64,000 nt of DNA from Palsa-461 sp963768185 (GTDB lineage Bacteria; Actinomycetota; Acidimicrobiia; Acidimicrobiales; RAAP-2), in assembly GCA_963768185.1 (NCBI GenBank), contig CAVYGS010000004.1, positions 1,240,001-1,304,000 of the forward strand. Direction: 5' to 3'. Below are positions 44,217 through 52,377 of this stretch, in pieces. The position numbers and the translations under genes are program-made. Under the pieces are notes generated by a model, which saw only the letters and a list, made by a program, of their open reading frames with translations, had not been told where the DNA came from and ran no database searches. Every line of letters starts with the position of its first letter. Positions within the stretch are counted from its first letter, which is position 1.

Positions 44217-45199
44217 CTATCGCCCGAGCAGCGGGGCCATGAGGTCGCCATGGTCCTCGACTCGTTTGAGCACCTCGTCGGGAAGGAACCGCAGGCGATC
44301 AGCCCTACCGTCGCCCGCCAGCTGCTCGACCTCTTCCCAGGTCACCGGAGTCGACACCGTGGGTTCGGGCGCGCCCGCAGCGAGTACGGGGCGATCGTCG
44401 TCTTGGCGACGTGGTTCTGGCTCCAGTCGATCAGGACCCGGCCCGTGCGCAGTTCCTTCTTCATGTTGGCGACGACGAGATCCGGGCGGGCCCGGGCGAG
44501 CTCCTGGGCGATGGTGCGGGCGAGTTCGCGCGTGCCGGCGTCTTCCCACTGGCGTTGGCGGTCCTTCTTCGGCAAAAGCACGTAGAGCTGGAGCCCCTTG
44601 GAGCCGCTCGTCTTCGGGTAGCACGCCCAGCCGTGCTCGTCAGCCACCTGCTTGGCGAGCATCAGCCCGACCTCGGCGCATTCGACGATCGTGGCCGGCT
44701 CACCGGGGTCGAGGTCGAAGACCAACAGGTCGGGGACCTCGGGCCGGCCGTTGCGGTTGACCCGCCACTGGGGCACATGGAGCTCCAGCGCGGCGAGGTT
44801 GGCCGCCCAGACCAGGGTCGCCAAGTCGTCGAGAATCACGAAGTCGACGCCGTTGCGGTCCTTGGCCTGCGGGCTGGCCAGGAGGCGCTCGCTGCGGACC
44901 CATGTGGGTGCGCTGCGGGGCCGATGCTTCTCGAAGAACGAGTTGGGATCGTCCACGCCGTTCGGGAACCGCCGCATCGTCAGGGGCCGGCTCCGGACGT
45001 GGGGGAGCAGGACCGGGGCGATGCGGACGTAGTAGTCGATCACCTGTCCTTTGGTGAACCCCCGCTCCGGGTAGAGGACCTTGTCCAGGTTGGAGAGGGC
45101 GAGCGTGCGGCCCTCGATCTCAACGACGGGATCGTGGTTGGCGTCCTCGAGCGTCTCACCGAGCTCGTTGATCGCCCGCGACGAGGCTCCCCTGGGCAC
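44217..45199 (-). CDS. LigD-type DNA polymerase/primase domain protein, with one frameshift
   Basis: About 327 aa when restored. Starts at the GTG at 45199, 7 nt after a TAGGGT box (leaderless). The archaeo-eukaryotic primase fold has LSNLDKVLYPERGFTKGQVIDYY, the DLLVFDLDPGEPA metal site and GSKGLQLYV. After TIAPYSLRARP the frame breaks near 44364-44372: one base is missing, and the next frame gives EPTVSTPVTWEEVEQL and the normal end at 44217. As given, the ORF stops at 44342 with the tail NPRCRLR. Fills and tailors ends before ligation. Confidence 0.9.
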
Positions 45200-45206
45200 G
45201 AAGCGC

Positions 45207-45212
45207 ACCCTA
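45207..45212 (-). promoter_or_regulatory. -10 box TAGGGT of leaderless LigD polymerase gene
   Basis: TAGGGT lies 7 nt before the GTG at 45199 on the minus strand and decides that start over the GTG at 45208, which overlaps the box. Confidence 0.5.
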
Positions 45213-45279
45213 CCCGGTCCTTTGCTTTGACCTGTTGGGCGCCGCCCCTTCGGGTCGCCGGGCCGTTAGCGTCCAGAAG

Positions 45280-45618
45280 GTGGTTCGGCGGGTGCTCTGT
45301 GTCGCAGCGTTCGGCATCCTGCTCTCGTTGATTGGCGTCGCGCCGGCGGTCGCTGTGGTGCACGGCACGGTCAGTCCGGCAGCACAGGGCACCGTCTCGT
45401 GCATCGTCCAGCAGACGCACTGCGTCCCCGTGTCGCCCACCGGGACCCCGCCACCCGCCACACCGCGCTGGATCGGCATGCTCGCGCCAGTGATGGTTGG
45501 TGTGATTGCTCTCGCTTGGGCGCGGCGTCTCTTCAACGTCGGAACCCGGCCACCCCGCGGGGTTTCCGCAACCCTCCTTCGTCCTCCTCAGCTTTCGGTC
45601 TCCTTCTCAACGCGCTGA
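45280..45618 (+). CDS. Small hypothetical membrane/secreted protein
   Basis: About 112 aa if read from the GTG at 45280; the frame is open to a TTG at 45235. The start is uncertain. RRVLCVAAFGILLSLIGVAPAVA looks like a signal peptide, and WIGMLAPVMVGVIALAWARRL a second hydrophobic segment near the middle. Two cysteines (SCIVQQTHCV) lie between them and could form a disulphide. The C-terminus is basic. No family recognised; divergent from the LigD genes. Confidence 0.5.
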   Translation: MVRRVLCVAAFGILLSLIGVAPAVAVVHGTVSPAAQGTVSCIVQQTHCVPVSPTGTPPPATPRWIGMLAPVMVGVIALAWARRLFNVGTRPPRGVSATLLRPPQLSVSFSTR

Positions 45619-45705
45619 CGGCTCGGCGTACCGCCGAAGCCGCGCGCGGTCCCATGACCGAAACGCCGACGCGCACCGCGTGTCGGCCTCACAGAGGAGA
45701 TCGCA

Positions 45706-46830
45706 ATGACCAACGCCGGATCGGGCCGTACGCAGACCGACAAGGCACGCAGCAAGCAGATGTCGCGCCCCGTCAACGCCGACCAGAGCGGTTGGCGCAC
45801 CGGGCGCCAGGCCAACAACCGGTCCACCCAGCAGCGCCAGGGCGGGCCGAGGCGAAGCGACCCCCGCTCGGGCCGCGCCCGACCGCCGGGCGGCCGTCCC
45901 CCGGGACCGACCGCATCGAGACCCTCTTCGGGTCCGTCCAGACGGTCGCCGAGCGCGCTGCTCACCTGGGGCACCGCGGCCATCGTCCTCGTCATCGTCG
46001 TCGTGCTGGTCGTCGTCAAGGTCACGGGCACCGGTACCCTGTCGCCCGGCCCAGGGGTGTCGCCGGCCTCGCCGACCGTCGTCGCCGAGGTCAGCCACAT
46101 CCCCAGCTCGGTCTTCAATTCGGTCGGCGTCAACGCGCAGGTCTCGCCGATCAACCCGCCGATCACCGTCGGGGGTCAGAAGCCGCTCACCTTCACCGCG
46201 GCTGACGGCAAGTCGCTGCCCGGCGTCTTCTTCTACGGCGCCGAGTACTGCCCGTTCTGTGCCGCCGCCCGTTGGTCGATCGTCGTCGCGCTGTCGCGCT
46301 TTGGCACCTTCCACATGCTCGAGACCGCCCTGTCGAGCACGTCCGACTCCTTCCCGAACACGTCGACTTTCACCTTCGCCAAGGCCACGTACTCAAGCCC
46401 CTTCATCGTCTTCAAGCCCGACGAGTATCTGAGCAATCAGCCGAACGCGGCGGGCACCAGCTACAAGGTGCTCATGAAGCCGACGAAGTTGGAGCGGTCC
46501 CTCGTCGACATGTACGACACGAACACGTACTTCCCGGGGCTCCCGGCTGACCAGAACGGGTTCCCGTTCATCGACTTCGGCAACAAGCTGCTCCAGTCGA
46601 CGGTGTACGACCCCTCGATCCTCCAGGGCTTGAGCTGGAACCAGATCGCGAGGGGCCTCACCAACCCGACGAACCCGATCACCCAGGTAATCGTGGCTGG
46701 CGCGAACTACCTGAGTGCGTCGATCTGCGACATGGACGGCCAAGCACCGGACGCTGTTTGCACGAGCAAGGGCGTCACCGCTGCCGCAAGGGTGCTCAAG
46801 CGTGGCGTCTCGTCGCAGGGCGCGCGGTAG
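45706..46830 (+). CDS. DUF929-family protein with thioredoxin-like CxxC motif
   Basis: 374 aa. A long, polar, Arg/Pro/Ser-rich cytoplasmic N-terminus (about residues 1-85) is followed by one transmembrane helix (LLTWGTAAIVLVIVVVLVVV) and an extracytoplasmic domain. That domain has VFFYGAEYCPFCAAARWSIVVAL, a CPFC thioredoxin-like motif, and the DUF929 layout after it. A thiol-disulphide role outside the membrane is plausible but unproven. A purine-rich AGAGGAGA lies upstream of the ATG. Confidence 0.82.
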   Translation: MTNAGSGRTQTDKARSKQMSRPVNADQSGWRTGRQANNRSTQQRQGGPRRSDPRSGRARPPGGRPPGPTASRPSSGPSRRSPSALLTWGTAAIVLVIVVVLVVVKVTGTGTLSPGPGVSPASPTVVAEVSHIPSSVFNSVGVNAQVSPINPPITVGGQKPLTFTAADGKSLPGVFFYGAEYCPFCAAARWSIVVALSRFGTFHMLETALSSTSDSFPNTSTFTFAKATYSSPFIVFKPDEYLSNQPNAAGTSYKVLMKPTKLERSLVDMYDTNTYFPGLPADQNGFPFIDFGNKLLQSTVYDPSILQGLSWNQIARGLTNPTNPITQVIVAGANYLSASICDMDGQAPDAVCTSKGVTAAARVLKRGVSSQGAR

Positions 46831-46901
46831 GCGATACAACAGGCCGTTCCGGTTCGTCGGTGGACGCGGACTACCAAGGGCACGTTCTGGCGCGGTGCAG
46901 G

Positions 46902-47324
46902 TCAGTCGGAAGGCAAGGACTGGTCAGGATGAGGAATGGGTCGCACGTCGAGCCCGTCGACCCCGGAAAAGTCGCTGGGGTTCACGGTGTAGAGGGGAAG
47001 TTCGTTCGCCATGGCCGTTGCCGCGACCATGGCGTCATAGGTTCGAGCTTGAACTTTGCGGCCAACGTCCCTGAGAGAAGCTGCGACCCGGCCGAACACC
47101 CTCGCCGATTCGGCGTCGAACGGCAGAGGCTGAAAATCTGCCTCGGTCTGTTGGAGTACCGCTTGGCGAGCGGTTCGTTCCTTGCGGCTGGACGCCACAA
47201 GCGGACCAACCGACAGTTCTGCGAGGGTGACCGACGTGATGACCGGTTCGTCCGGCAGGTCGTCTTGGTGCAAGCGGCCGAGGAGGACGACGGTGGACGT
47301 GTCGAGCACCCCTCGCTCTGTCAT
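46902..47324 (-). CDS. vapC: VapC-type PIN-domain toxin
   Basis: 140 aa. The PIN ribonuclease fold shows the metal-binding acids: RGVLDTSTVVLL near the N-terminus, VTLAELSVG, and RTYDAMVAATA with the downstream YTVNPSDFSGVDGL. Family toxins cut tRNA or rRNA and are neutralised by a cognate antitoxin. Its start overlaps the antitoxin stop by 4 bp. Confidence 0.9.
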   Translation of the reverse strand: MTERGVLDTSTVVLLGRLHQDDLPDEPVITSVTLAELSVGPLVASSRKERTARQAVLQQTEADFQPLPFDAESARVFGRVAASLRDVGRKVQARTYDAMVAATAMANELPLYTVNPSDFSGVDGLDVRPIPHPDQSLPSD

Positions 47325-47557
47325 AGGCGGGCGTCGATCGCCTGATCGAGGTCCCGGCGAAATTCATCGGGATCGAAGCGAGGCAGCCGGGACCAACGCT
47401 CGACGAGCACGCCGGCCTTGACTGGGAGCCGATCGAGAGGCCGCAGTTCGGCAACTTGGCGTCCGTCGCGGGTGACGGTCAGGCGTTCACCGCGCTCCAC
47501 GCGTTCTATGACGTCGCCTCCGTGATTGCGTAGTTCCCGGATCGTGACCTCACCCAT
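47321..47557 (-). CDS. vapB: Phd/VapB-type antitoxin
   Basis: 78 aa from the ATG at 47557, preceded 8 nt upstream by a TACGCT box (leaderless). MGEVTIRELRNHGGDVIERVERGE with LTVTRDGRQVAELRPL is the Phd/YefM-type DNA-binding N-terminus. The C-terminus RFDPDEFRRDLDQAIDARL is the toxin-binding tail. Such pairs repress their own promoter. Confidence 0.88.
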   Translation of the reverse strand: MGEVTIRELRNHGGDVIERVERGERLTVTRDGRQVAELRPLDRLPVKAGVLVERWSRLPRFDPDEFRRDLDQAIDARL

Positions 47558-47565
47558 TTTCCCGA

Positions 47566-47571
47566 AGCGTA
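47566..47571 (-). promoter_or_regulatory. -10 box TACGCT of leaderless antitoxin gene
   Basis: TACGCT lies 8 nt before the ATG at 47557 on the minus strand. Confidence 0.45.
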
Positions 47572-47687
47572 TCACCGGTGAGACATGGCCTGCCAACTGC
47601 CCCCCGGCAGTGACCAGGGCGGTGGCGGCGTGGACCGGAACAGGTCGGGCCTCGCGCACCTTCGGCGCCGGTAGCGTCACGACCGCC

Positions 47688-48509
47688 GTGCGTTCCGCCT
47701 TGAGATTCGGCCTCGAGATCCCCGCCCTGAGTGCCGGCGACGGGCCCGACGGCGAGATGACGCTCCACGAGGTCGCGCATGCCGCCGAGGCGGAAGGCCT
47801 GGACACCGTCTGGCTGGCCGAGGGCGGTGCGGGTTCGATCGATCCGATCCCGCTCGCCGGGGCATTGACCGAGCAGACCGCCACCGTCGCGGTCGGGGTG
47901 CTCTGCCGCCCGAGCCACGGCCGGCACCCCTCGGTGCTCGCCCGTGACGTCACGACGATTGACCTGCTCTCGGGTGGGCGGGCGGCGATCGGCCTTCTGG
48001 ACGAGGGCGGTGCACCATCGGACCTCGAGCGGCTGGCCGAGGCGGCATCCCTGCTCCACCGCCTCCTCACCCAACAGGAGGTCACCGTCTCGGGGCGCTT
48101 CTACGAGGTCGCCGAGCTCACCCTGCGCCCCCGCCCGGTGACCCCGGGCGGCCCGCCGGTGGTCGCCGGACTGGAACGGGCGCCGGTCGGGGGGGAGTCG
48201 GTCGAGGGTCCGTTGATCGAGGCTGGGGTGGACGCGGTCGTGGTCGGCGGCACGGCGAGCGATGTGGAGCGGGCCCGGGGCCGCCTCGACGGTCTCGCAT
48301 CGGCAGGGGGAACGCCAGCGCTCCTCTGGCGCGGCGTGGTGCCGTCCGATGCCGAGGCGACCCGCACCTGGCGGTCGCTTCGCGACGCGGGGGCCGACGG
48401 CCTGATCGCGCTGGTCGAGCCGGCGGCCGTGCGCGGGTTCGGCTTCGTGGCGTCCGAGGTCGAACGCCTGATGGGCGCACTGTCGACCCTGGCCGGTCCG
48501 CTCGGGTGA
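47688..48509 (+). CDS. LLM-class (luciferase-like) flavin-dependent oxidoreductase
   Basis: 273 aa from a GTG with TAGCGT 10 nt upstream. FGLEIPALSAGDG and AAEAEGLDTVWLAEGG match the N-terminal strand-helix of the TIM barrel; LLSGGRAAIGLLDEGG is the flavin/F420-binding region; FYEVAELTLRPRP follows. The protein is shorter than usual (about 300-340 aa), and the middle part is compressed. Cofactor (FMN or F420) and substrate are not determinable. Confidence 0.8.
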   Translation: MRSALRFGLEIPALSAGDGPDGEMTLHEVAHAAEAEGLDTVWLAEGGAGSIDPIPLAGALTEQTATVAVGVLCRPSHGRHPSVLARDVTTIDLLSGGRAAIGLLDEGGAPSDLERLAEAASLLHRLLTQQEVTVSGRFYEVAELTLRPRPVTPGGPPVVAGLERAPVGGESVEGPLIEAGVDAVVVGGTASDVERARGRLDGLASAGGTPALLWRGVVPSDAEATRTWRSLRDAGADGLIALVEPAAVRGFGFVASEVERLMGALSTLAGPLG

Positions 48510-48594
48510 TCGATGTTGGCCACGGGCTGGCAAAACGGACCCACTACCCTGAGGTGGACCGGGGGACAGCCAGCAAGGGGGCGAGGAGGCAGCG

Positions 48595-49980
48595 GTGACG
48601 ACCCGCATCGAGACCGACAGCATGGGCGAGATGGAAGTCCCCGCCGACCGCTACTGGGGCGCCCAGACGGCACGCTCCCTCCACCACTTCCCGATCGGCA
48701 CCTCGACGATGCCGCGTTCGGTGATCCGCGGCTTCGGGATCCTGAAAAGTGCCTCGGCCGCGGTCAACGCCGACCTCGGCAAGCTCGACCGGCACCTGGC
48801 CGAGCTCATCGCTCGGGCGTCCGCCGAAGTGGCCGATGGCCGCTTGGACGACCAGTTCCCGCTGCGCATCTTCCAGACTGGCAGCGGCACGCAGACCAAC
48901 ATGAACGCCAACGAGGTCATCTCGAACCGGGCGATCGAGCTCGACGGCGGGATCATGGGCTCGAAGAAGCCCATCCACCCCAACGACCACGTCAACATGT
49001 CGCAGTCCTCGAACGACACCTTCCCGACGGCGATGCACATCGCCGCCGCCGAGGAGATCGTGCACCGACTGGTGCCGCCGGTCCGGGAACTGCGTGACGC
49101 GCTCGACGCCAAGGCGCGCCAGTACGCGCACGTGACCAAGATCGGGCGCACCCATCTCATGGACGCGGTGCCGCTCACCCTGGGCCAGGAGCTGTCGGGC
49201 TATGTGGCCCAGCTCGACGCCGACCTCGAGCGGATCGACGTCGCCCTGCCGGGCCTGCTCGAGCTGGCGCTAGGTGGCTCGGCGGTCGGCACGGGGCTCA
49301 ACACCCATCCCGAGTTCGGCGAGCGCGTCGCAGCGCGGATCGCGGACATGACCGGGCTCGCCTTCGTCACCGCGCCCAACAAGTTCGCCGCCCTCGCCGC
49401 GCACGACGCCCTCGTCTTCGCGAGCGGTGCCCTGCGGACCCTCGCCGTCTCGTTGACCAAGATCGCCGACGACTTCCGCTGGCTGGGGTCGGGGCCGCGC
49501 AGTGGGCTGGGCGAGCTCCGCCTGCCGGAGAACGAGCCGGGGTCCTCGATCATGCCGGGCAAGGTCAACCCGACCCAGTGCGAGGCGATGATCATGGTGT
49601 GCATCCAGGTCATGGGGAACGACACAACGATCGCCATCGCCGGCTCGCGAGGCAACCTCGAGCTCAACGTGTGCAAGCCGGTCATCATCTCCAACTTCTT
49701 GGAGTCGGTGACCCTCCTCGCCGACGCCTGCGGGACCTTCCGCGAGTTCCTCGTCGAGGGCTTCGAGCCCGACCTCGCCCAGATCGACCACCACCTGCAC
49801 AACTCGCTGATGCTGGTGACCGCGCTCACGCCCTCGATCGGCTACGACAAGGCCGCCGAGGTGGCCAAGAAGGCGCACCACGAGGGGACGACGCTCAAGG
49901 AGGCGACCCTCGCCCTCGGCTACATGAGCGCCGAGGAGTTCGACAAGGTCGTCCGGCCCGAGGAGATGACCAAACCGTGA
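48595..49980 (+). CDS. fumC: Class II fumarate hydratase
   Basis: Fumarate to L-malate in the citric acid cycle. 461 aa from a GTG with GAGGAGG about 8 nt upstream. RIETDSMGEMEVPADRYWGAQT at the N-terminus, SGTQTNMNANEV, HPNDHVNMSQSSNDTFPTAMH (active-site His) and the signature GSSIMPGKVNPTQCEA with the catalytic Ser loop are all present. Ends with GYMSAEEFDKVVRPEEM. Confidence 0.96.
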   Translation: MTTRIETDSMGEMEVPADRYWGAQTARSLHHFPIGTSTMPRSVIRGFGILKSASAAVNADLGKLDRHLAELIARASAEVADGRLDDQFPLRIFQTGSGTQTNMNANEVISNRAIELDGGIMGSKKPIHPNDHVNMSQSSNDTFPTAMHIAAAEEIVHRLVPPVRELRDALDAKARQYAHVTKIGRTHLMDAVPLTLGQELSGYVAQLDADLERIDVALPGLLELALGGSAVGTGLNTHPEFGERVAARIADMTGLAFVTAPNKFAALAAHDALVFASGALRTLAVSLTKIADDFRWLGSGPRSGLGELRLPENEPGSSIMPGKVNPTQCEAMIMVCIQVMGNDTTIAIAGSRGNLELNVCKPVIISNFLESVTLLADACGTFREFLVEGFEPDLAQIDHHLHNSLMLVTALTPSIGYDKAAEVAKKAHHEGTTLKEATLALGYMSAEEFDKVVRPEEMTKP

Positions 49981-49989
49981 GGACGCGAC

Positions 49990-50274
49990 GTGCCTGAGGT
50001 GCTCGGGGGAGACGCCGTCGACGCGGCGATCGCCGAGCGGGCGCTGGCCTGGCGTCGCGAGGGCGACCAACTGGTGAAGGTGGTCAAGCGGGACCGCTTC
50101 GTCGGCGCCCTGGACTTCGTGAACCGGGTCGGCGCGCTGGCCGAGGCCGCGGACCACCACCCCGACATCGACATCCGGTGGGACACGGTGACCCTGCGCC
50201 TCAGCACCCACTCGGCGGGTGGGCTGACCGAGAAGGACCTCGCGTTGGCCGGCGAGATCGACGCCATCGGATGA
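49990..50274 (+). CDS. Pterin-4a-carbinolamine dehydratase family protein
   Basis: 94 aa. FVGALDFVNRVGALAEAADHHPDIDIRWDTVTLRLSTHSAGGLTEKDLALA in outline is the PCD/DCoH fold, with the catalytic ADHHPD histidines. Recycles tetrahydropterin cofactor in organisms with aromatic hydroxylases; none are nearby. Begins 9 bases after fumC, GTG start. Confidence 0.9.
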   Translation: MPEVLGGDAVDAAIAERALAWRREGDQLVKVVKRDRFVGALDFVNRVGALAEAADHHPDIDIRWDTVTLRLSTHSAGGLTEKDLALAGEIDAIG

Positions 50275-50275
50275 G

Positions 50276-51040
50276 CTATTCGAGGAGCGACGCCCGCAGC
50301 GCCTCGATGGCGGCGGGCGCGACGCCGATCGAGACGACGTACTCCTCGACGGAGCCGTGCGAGGCCCGCAAGGCCTCCAACAGCGCGTGGATATTGGACG
50401 GCTTGGCCGAGAACACCTCGCTACTCAGCTCCTCTGAGCGCAGCCGCCGTTCGGGCATCGCCTCGGCTCGGGCCCGCAAGGCAGCCATCGCCAGGTCGCT
50501 CAGCGCGTAGTCCTGGGCGATCGTCTCGTCGTCCACGCCCAAGAGCGCCAACACGAGCGAGATGACCACGCCTGTGCGGTCCTTGCCGGCCAGGCAGTGG
50601 ACGACGATCGGATGGCCCTCAGGCTCGGCCACCAGGTTGATGGCCCGGGCGATGTTCGCCGCGCCGATCCGCGTGTAGTCCTGATAGCGGGCCGCCATCA
50701 TCCCTTCGGGGAGCGAGTAGCGGGTCGGATCGAGGACCTCTTCCACGATGGGGAGGTGGTGCAGCGCGACCGGGATGTCCTCGACCGGGAAGGTCCCCGC
50801 TTCCCATTCGGCGGTGCTCCGCAGGTCGAGGACCGTCCGGATCCCGAGCTCACGCAGCACGAGCAGGTCGGTCGCGCTCAGCTCCGAGAGCCCGCCGGCC
50901 CGGAACAGCCTGCGCCACCGGACCCGGCGGCCCCCGGGGGTGGCATAGCCGCCGACGTCTCGGAAGTTGACGGCGTTCTCGAGCTCGATGTGCCGCTCGT
51001 AGGCGGCGGGCGCGGCGGAGACGGGGGAGGAGTCAGCCAT
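50276..51040 (-). CDS. Tyrosine/serine protein phosphatase (Y_phosphatase3 family)
   Basis: 254 aa from the ATG at 51040. AVNFRDVGGYATPGGRRVRWRRLFRAGGL is the N-terminal family mark; the P-loop is VVHCLAGKDRTGVV (CX5R nucleophile). MptpB/Iph-type phosphatases act on phosphotyrosine, phosphoserine and phosphoinositides. Preceded by a TACACT box 7 nt before the ATG (51053-51048, minus), so probably leaderless. Confidence 0.9.
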   Translation of the reverse strand: MADSSPVSAAPAAYERHIELENAVNFRDVGGYATPGGRRVRWRRLFRAGGLSELSATDLLVLRELGIRTVLDLRSTAEWEAGTFPVEDIPVALHHLPIVEEVLDPTRYSLPEGMMAARYQDYTRIGAANIARAINLVAEPEGHPIVVHCLAGKDRTGVVISLVLALLGVDDETIAQDYALSDLAMAALRARAEAMPERRLRSEELSSEVFSAKPSNIHALLEALRASHGSVEEYVVSIGVAPAAIEALRASLLE

Positions 51041-51047
51041 CGGCCGG

Positions 51048-51053
51048 AGTGTA
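51048..51053 (-). promoter_or_regulatory. -10 box TACACT of leaderless phosphatase gene
   Basis: TACACT lies 7 nt before the ATG at 51040 on the minus strand, with no Shine-Dalgarno sequence. Confidence 0.5.
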
Positions 51054-51117
51054 TCGAGGGTCTCCGCGACGAAAAGATGAACCTCTGGTGTCCTCCGCGC
51101 GCCGCCGCGACGGGCCC

Positions 51118-51696
51118 TCAGCGTGACCAGGTCGGACGGGCCAGCGCGAACTCCGCCTCGGACTCGTAGATCTCGGTCTCGCACTCCATGCGGGCGAGGG
51201 CGCCGATGGCCTTGATCTGGGAGACCTGGAAGTCCCACGACGGCGGGCTGTGGTCCAGCCACCCGAGGAGCTCGCCCATCCCGTTGGTCAGGATCAGGTA
51301 GCGCAGCGGCCGGGTCCGTGGCGCCCTCGAGCGGTGGCGGATCGTGACCAGCACGATGCGGGTCGCGACCGGCTCCCCGGGGTCGACGACGTCGGTGGCC
51401 CGTGGTGTCCGGACGGCGTCGCGGTCTCGGCCGTGCACGGCGATCAGCTCGCCGCGCCAGAGCACCAGGGCCGCCTGCTCGTGGAGCCGTCTCGGCATCG
51501 AGTCGAGGATCTGGAAGTCCTCGCCGGGCCGCGCGATGAGGCAGTCGTCGGGACCGAGCTCGGGCACCTCGAAGTCCGGATAGCTCGCCTCCGGGCCGGA
51601 TTCCTCGTCGTCTTCGGGGTCGTCGAGCTCCTCGAGCTCCTCGGCCAGCGGGCCCGGGTCCTCGGACACCTCGGGCTGGCCCCAGTCCTCGCGCAC
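51118..51696 (-). CDS. Hypothetical protein with acidic N-terminus
   Basis: 192 aa from the GTG at 51696, which has TACGGT 6 nt upstream (51708-51703, minus). The first 50 residues are dominated by Glu and Asp, and the rest is a mixed alpha/beta domain, with LRYLILTNGMGELLGWLDHSPPSWDFQ in the C-terminal half. I do not recognise a family. Lies between the phosphatase and the psp genes on the same strand. Confidence 0.7.
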   Translation of the reverse strand: MREDWGQPEVSEDPGPLAEELEELDDPEDDEESGPEASYPDFEVPELGPDDCLIARPGEDFQILDSMPRRLHEQAALVLWRGELIAVHGRDRDAVRTPRATDVVDPGEPVATRIVLVTIRHRSRAPRTRPLRYLILTNGMGELLGWLDHSPPSWDFQVSQIKAIGALARMECETEIYESEAEFALARPTWSR

Positions 51697-51735
51697 GGTG
51701 CAACCGTACGGCGGCTCAGCGGTGCCGGGTCGGAG

Positions 51736-52365
51736 TCAGTGGACCGGCGAGTCCCACAGGGGGAACCAGCGCGAGAGGTCGGGCTCGAAGGGGAGGTCGG
51801 ACCCGACCACGGCCTTCACCCGGAGCTCGATCTCGTTGTCCCGGCGTTCGTTGGTGAGCGGAGCGAACGGGTAGAAGGTGCCCCGCTTGAAGAGGTAGAC
51901 GAGGAAGAAGGGCTTCGCGTCGGGCGCCGCGCCGGACGCCGGCTTGAAGCCGAACACCGAGCACAGGAGCTGTTGCCCCCAGCCGGCGTCGCTGAGCGTG
52001 CTGTTGGCGAGGTGCACCCGCGTCACGAGGTCGTCGATGTCGGGGTCCTCGATCAGGAGCCAGCGGTAGCCGTAGGAGTCCTCGGACTGGGTGAACTTGC
52101 CGACGCTCGTCGGGGTGGACGCGGCGGCGTCGGTCGGCGGGCTCGTCTGGTCGTCGTCGGGCAGGTCGAGGAGCTCGCCGATCTCCTTCTCGAGGTCTTC
52201 GGCCGGTTGGCCGGCCGGTGGCTTCCAGCACACGCCGGCCGACCCCGAGGAGACCAGTCCGGCCGCCGTTTGCAGCGTGACCGCGGCCGACGGCAAGGCG
52301 AACAGAGCATCCAGGTTGGCCCGGACGGGCTTGGTCCGTCCGAGCAGCGTGTCGAGGAGACCCAC
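51736..52365 (-). CDS. PspA-associated protein PspAB
   Basis: 209 aa. MGLLDTLLGRTKPVRANLDALFALPSA opens the protein, then SEDSYGYRWLLIEDPDIDDLVTRVHLANSTL and FFLVYLFKRGTFYPFAPL follow, matching the actinobacterial PspAB family. The order pspA-htpX-pspAB on one strand, with 12 bases to htpX, is the conserved arrangement. Molecular role unknown; linked to phage-shock/envelope stress. Confidence 0.85.
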   Translation of the reverse strand: MGLLDTLLGRTKPVRANLDALFALPSAAVTLQTAAGLVSSGSAGVCWKPPAGQPAEDLEKEIGELLDLPDDDQTSPPTDAAASTPTSVGKFTQSEDSYGYRWLLIEDPDIDDLVTRVHLANSTLSDAGWGQQLLCSVFGFKPASGAAPDAKPFFLVYLFKRGTFYPFAPLTNERRDNEIELRVKAVVGSDLPFEPDLSRWFPLWDSPVH

Positions 52366-52377
52366 CCCGCGGCTGGG

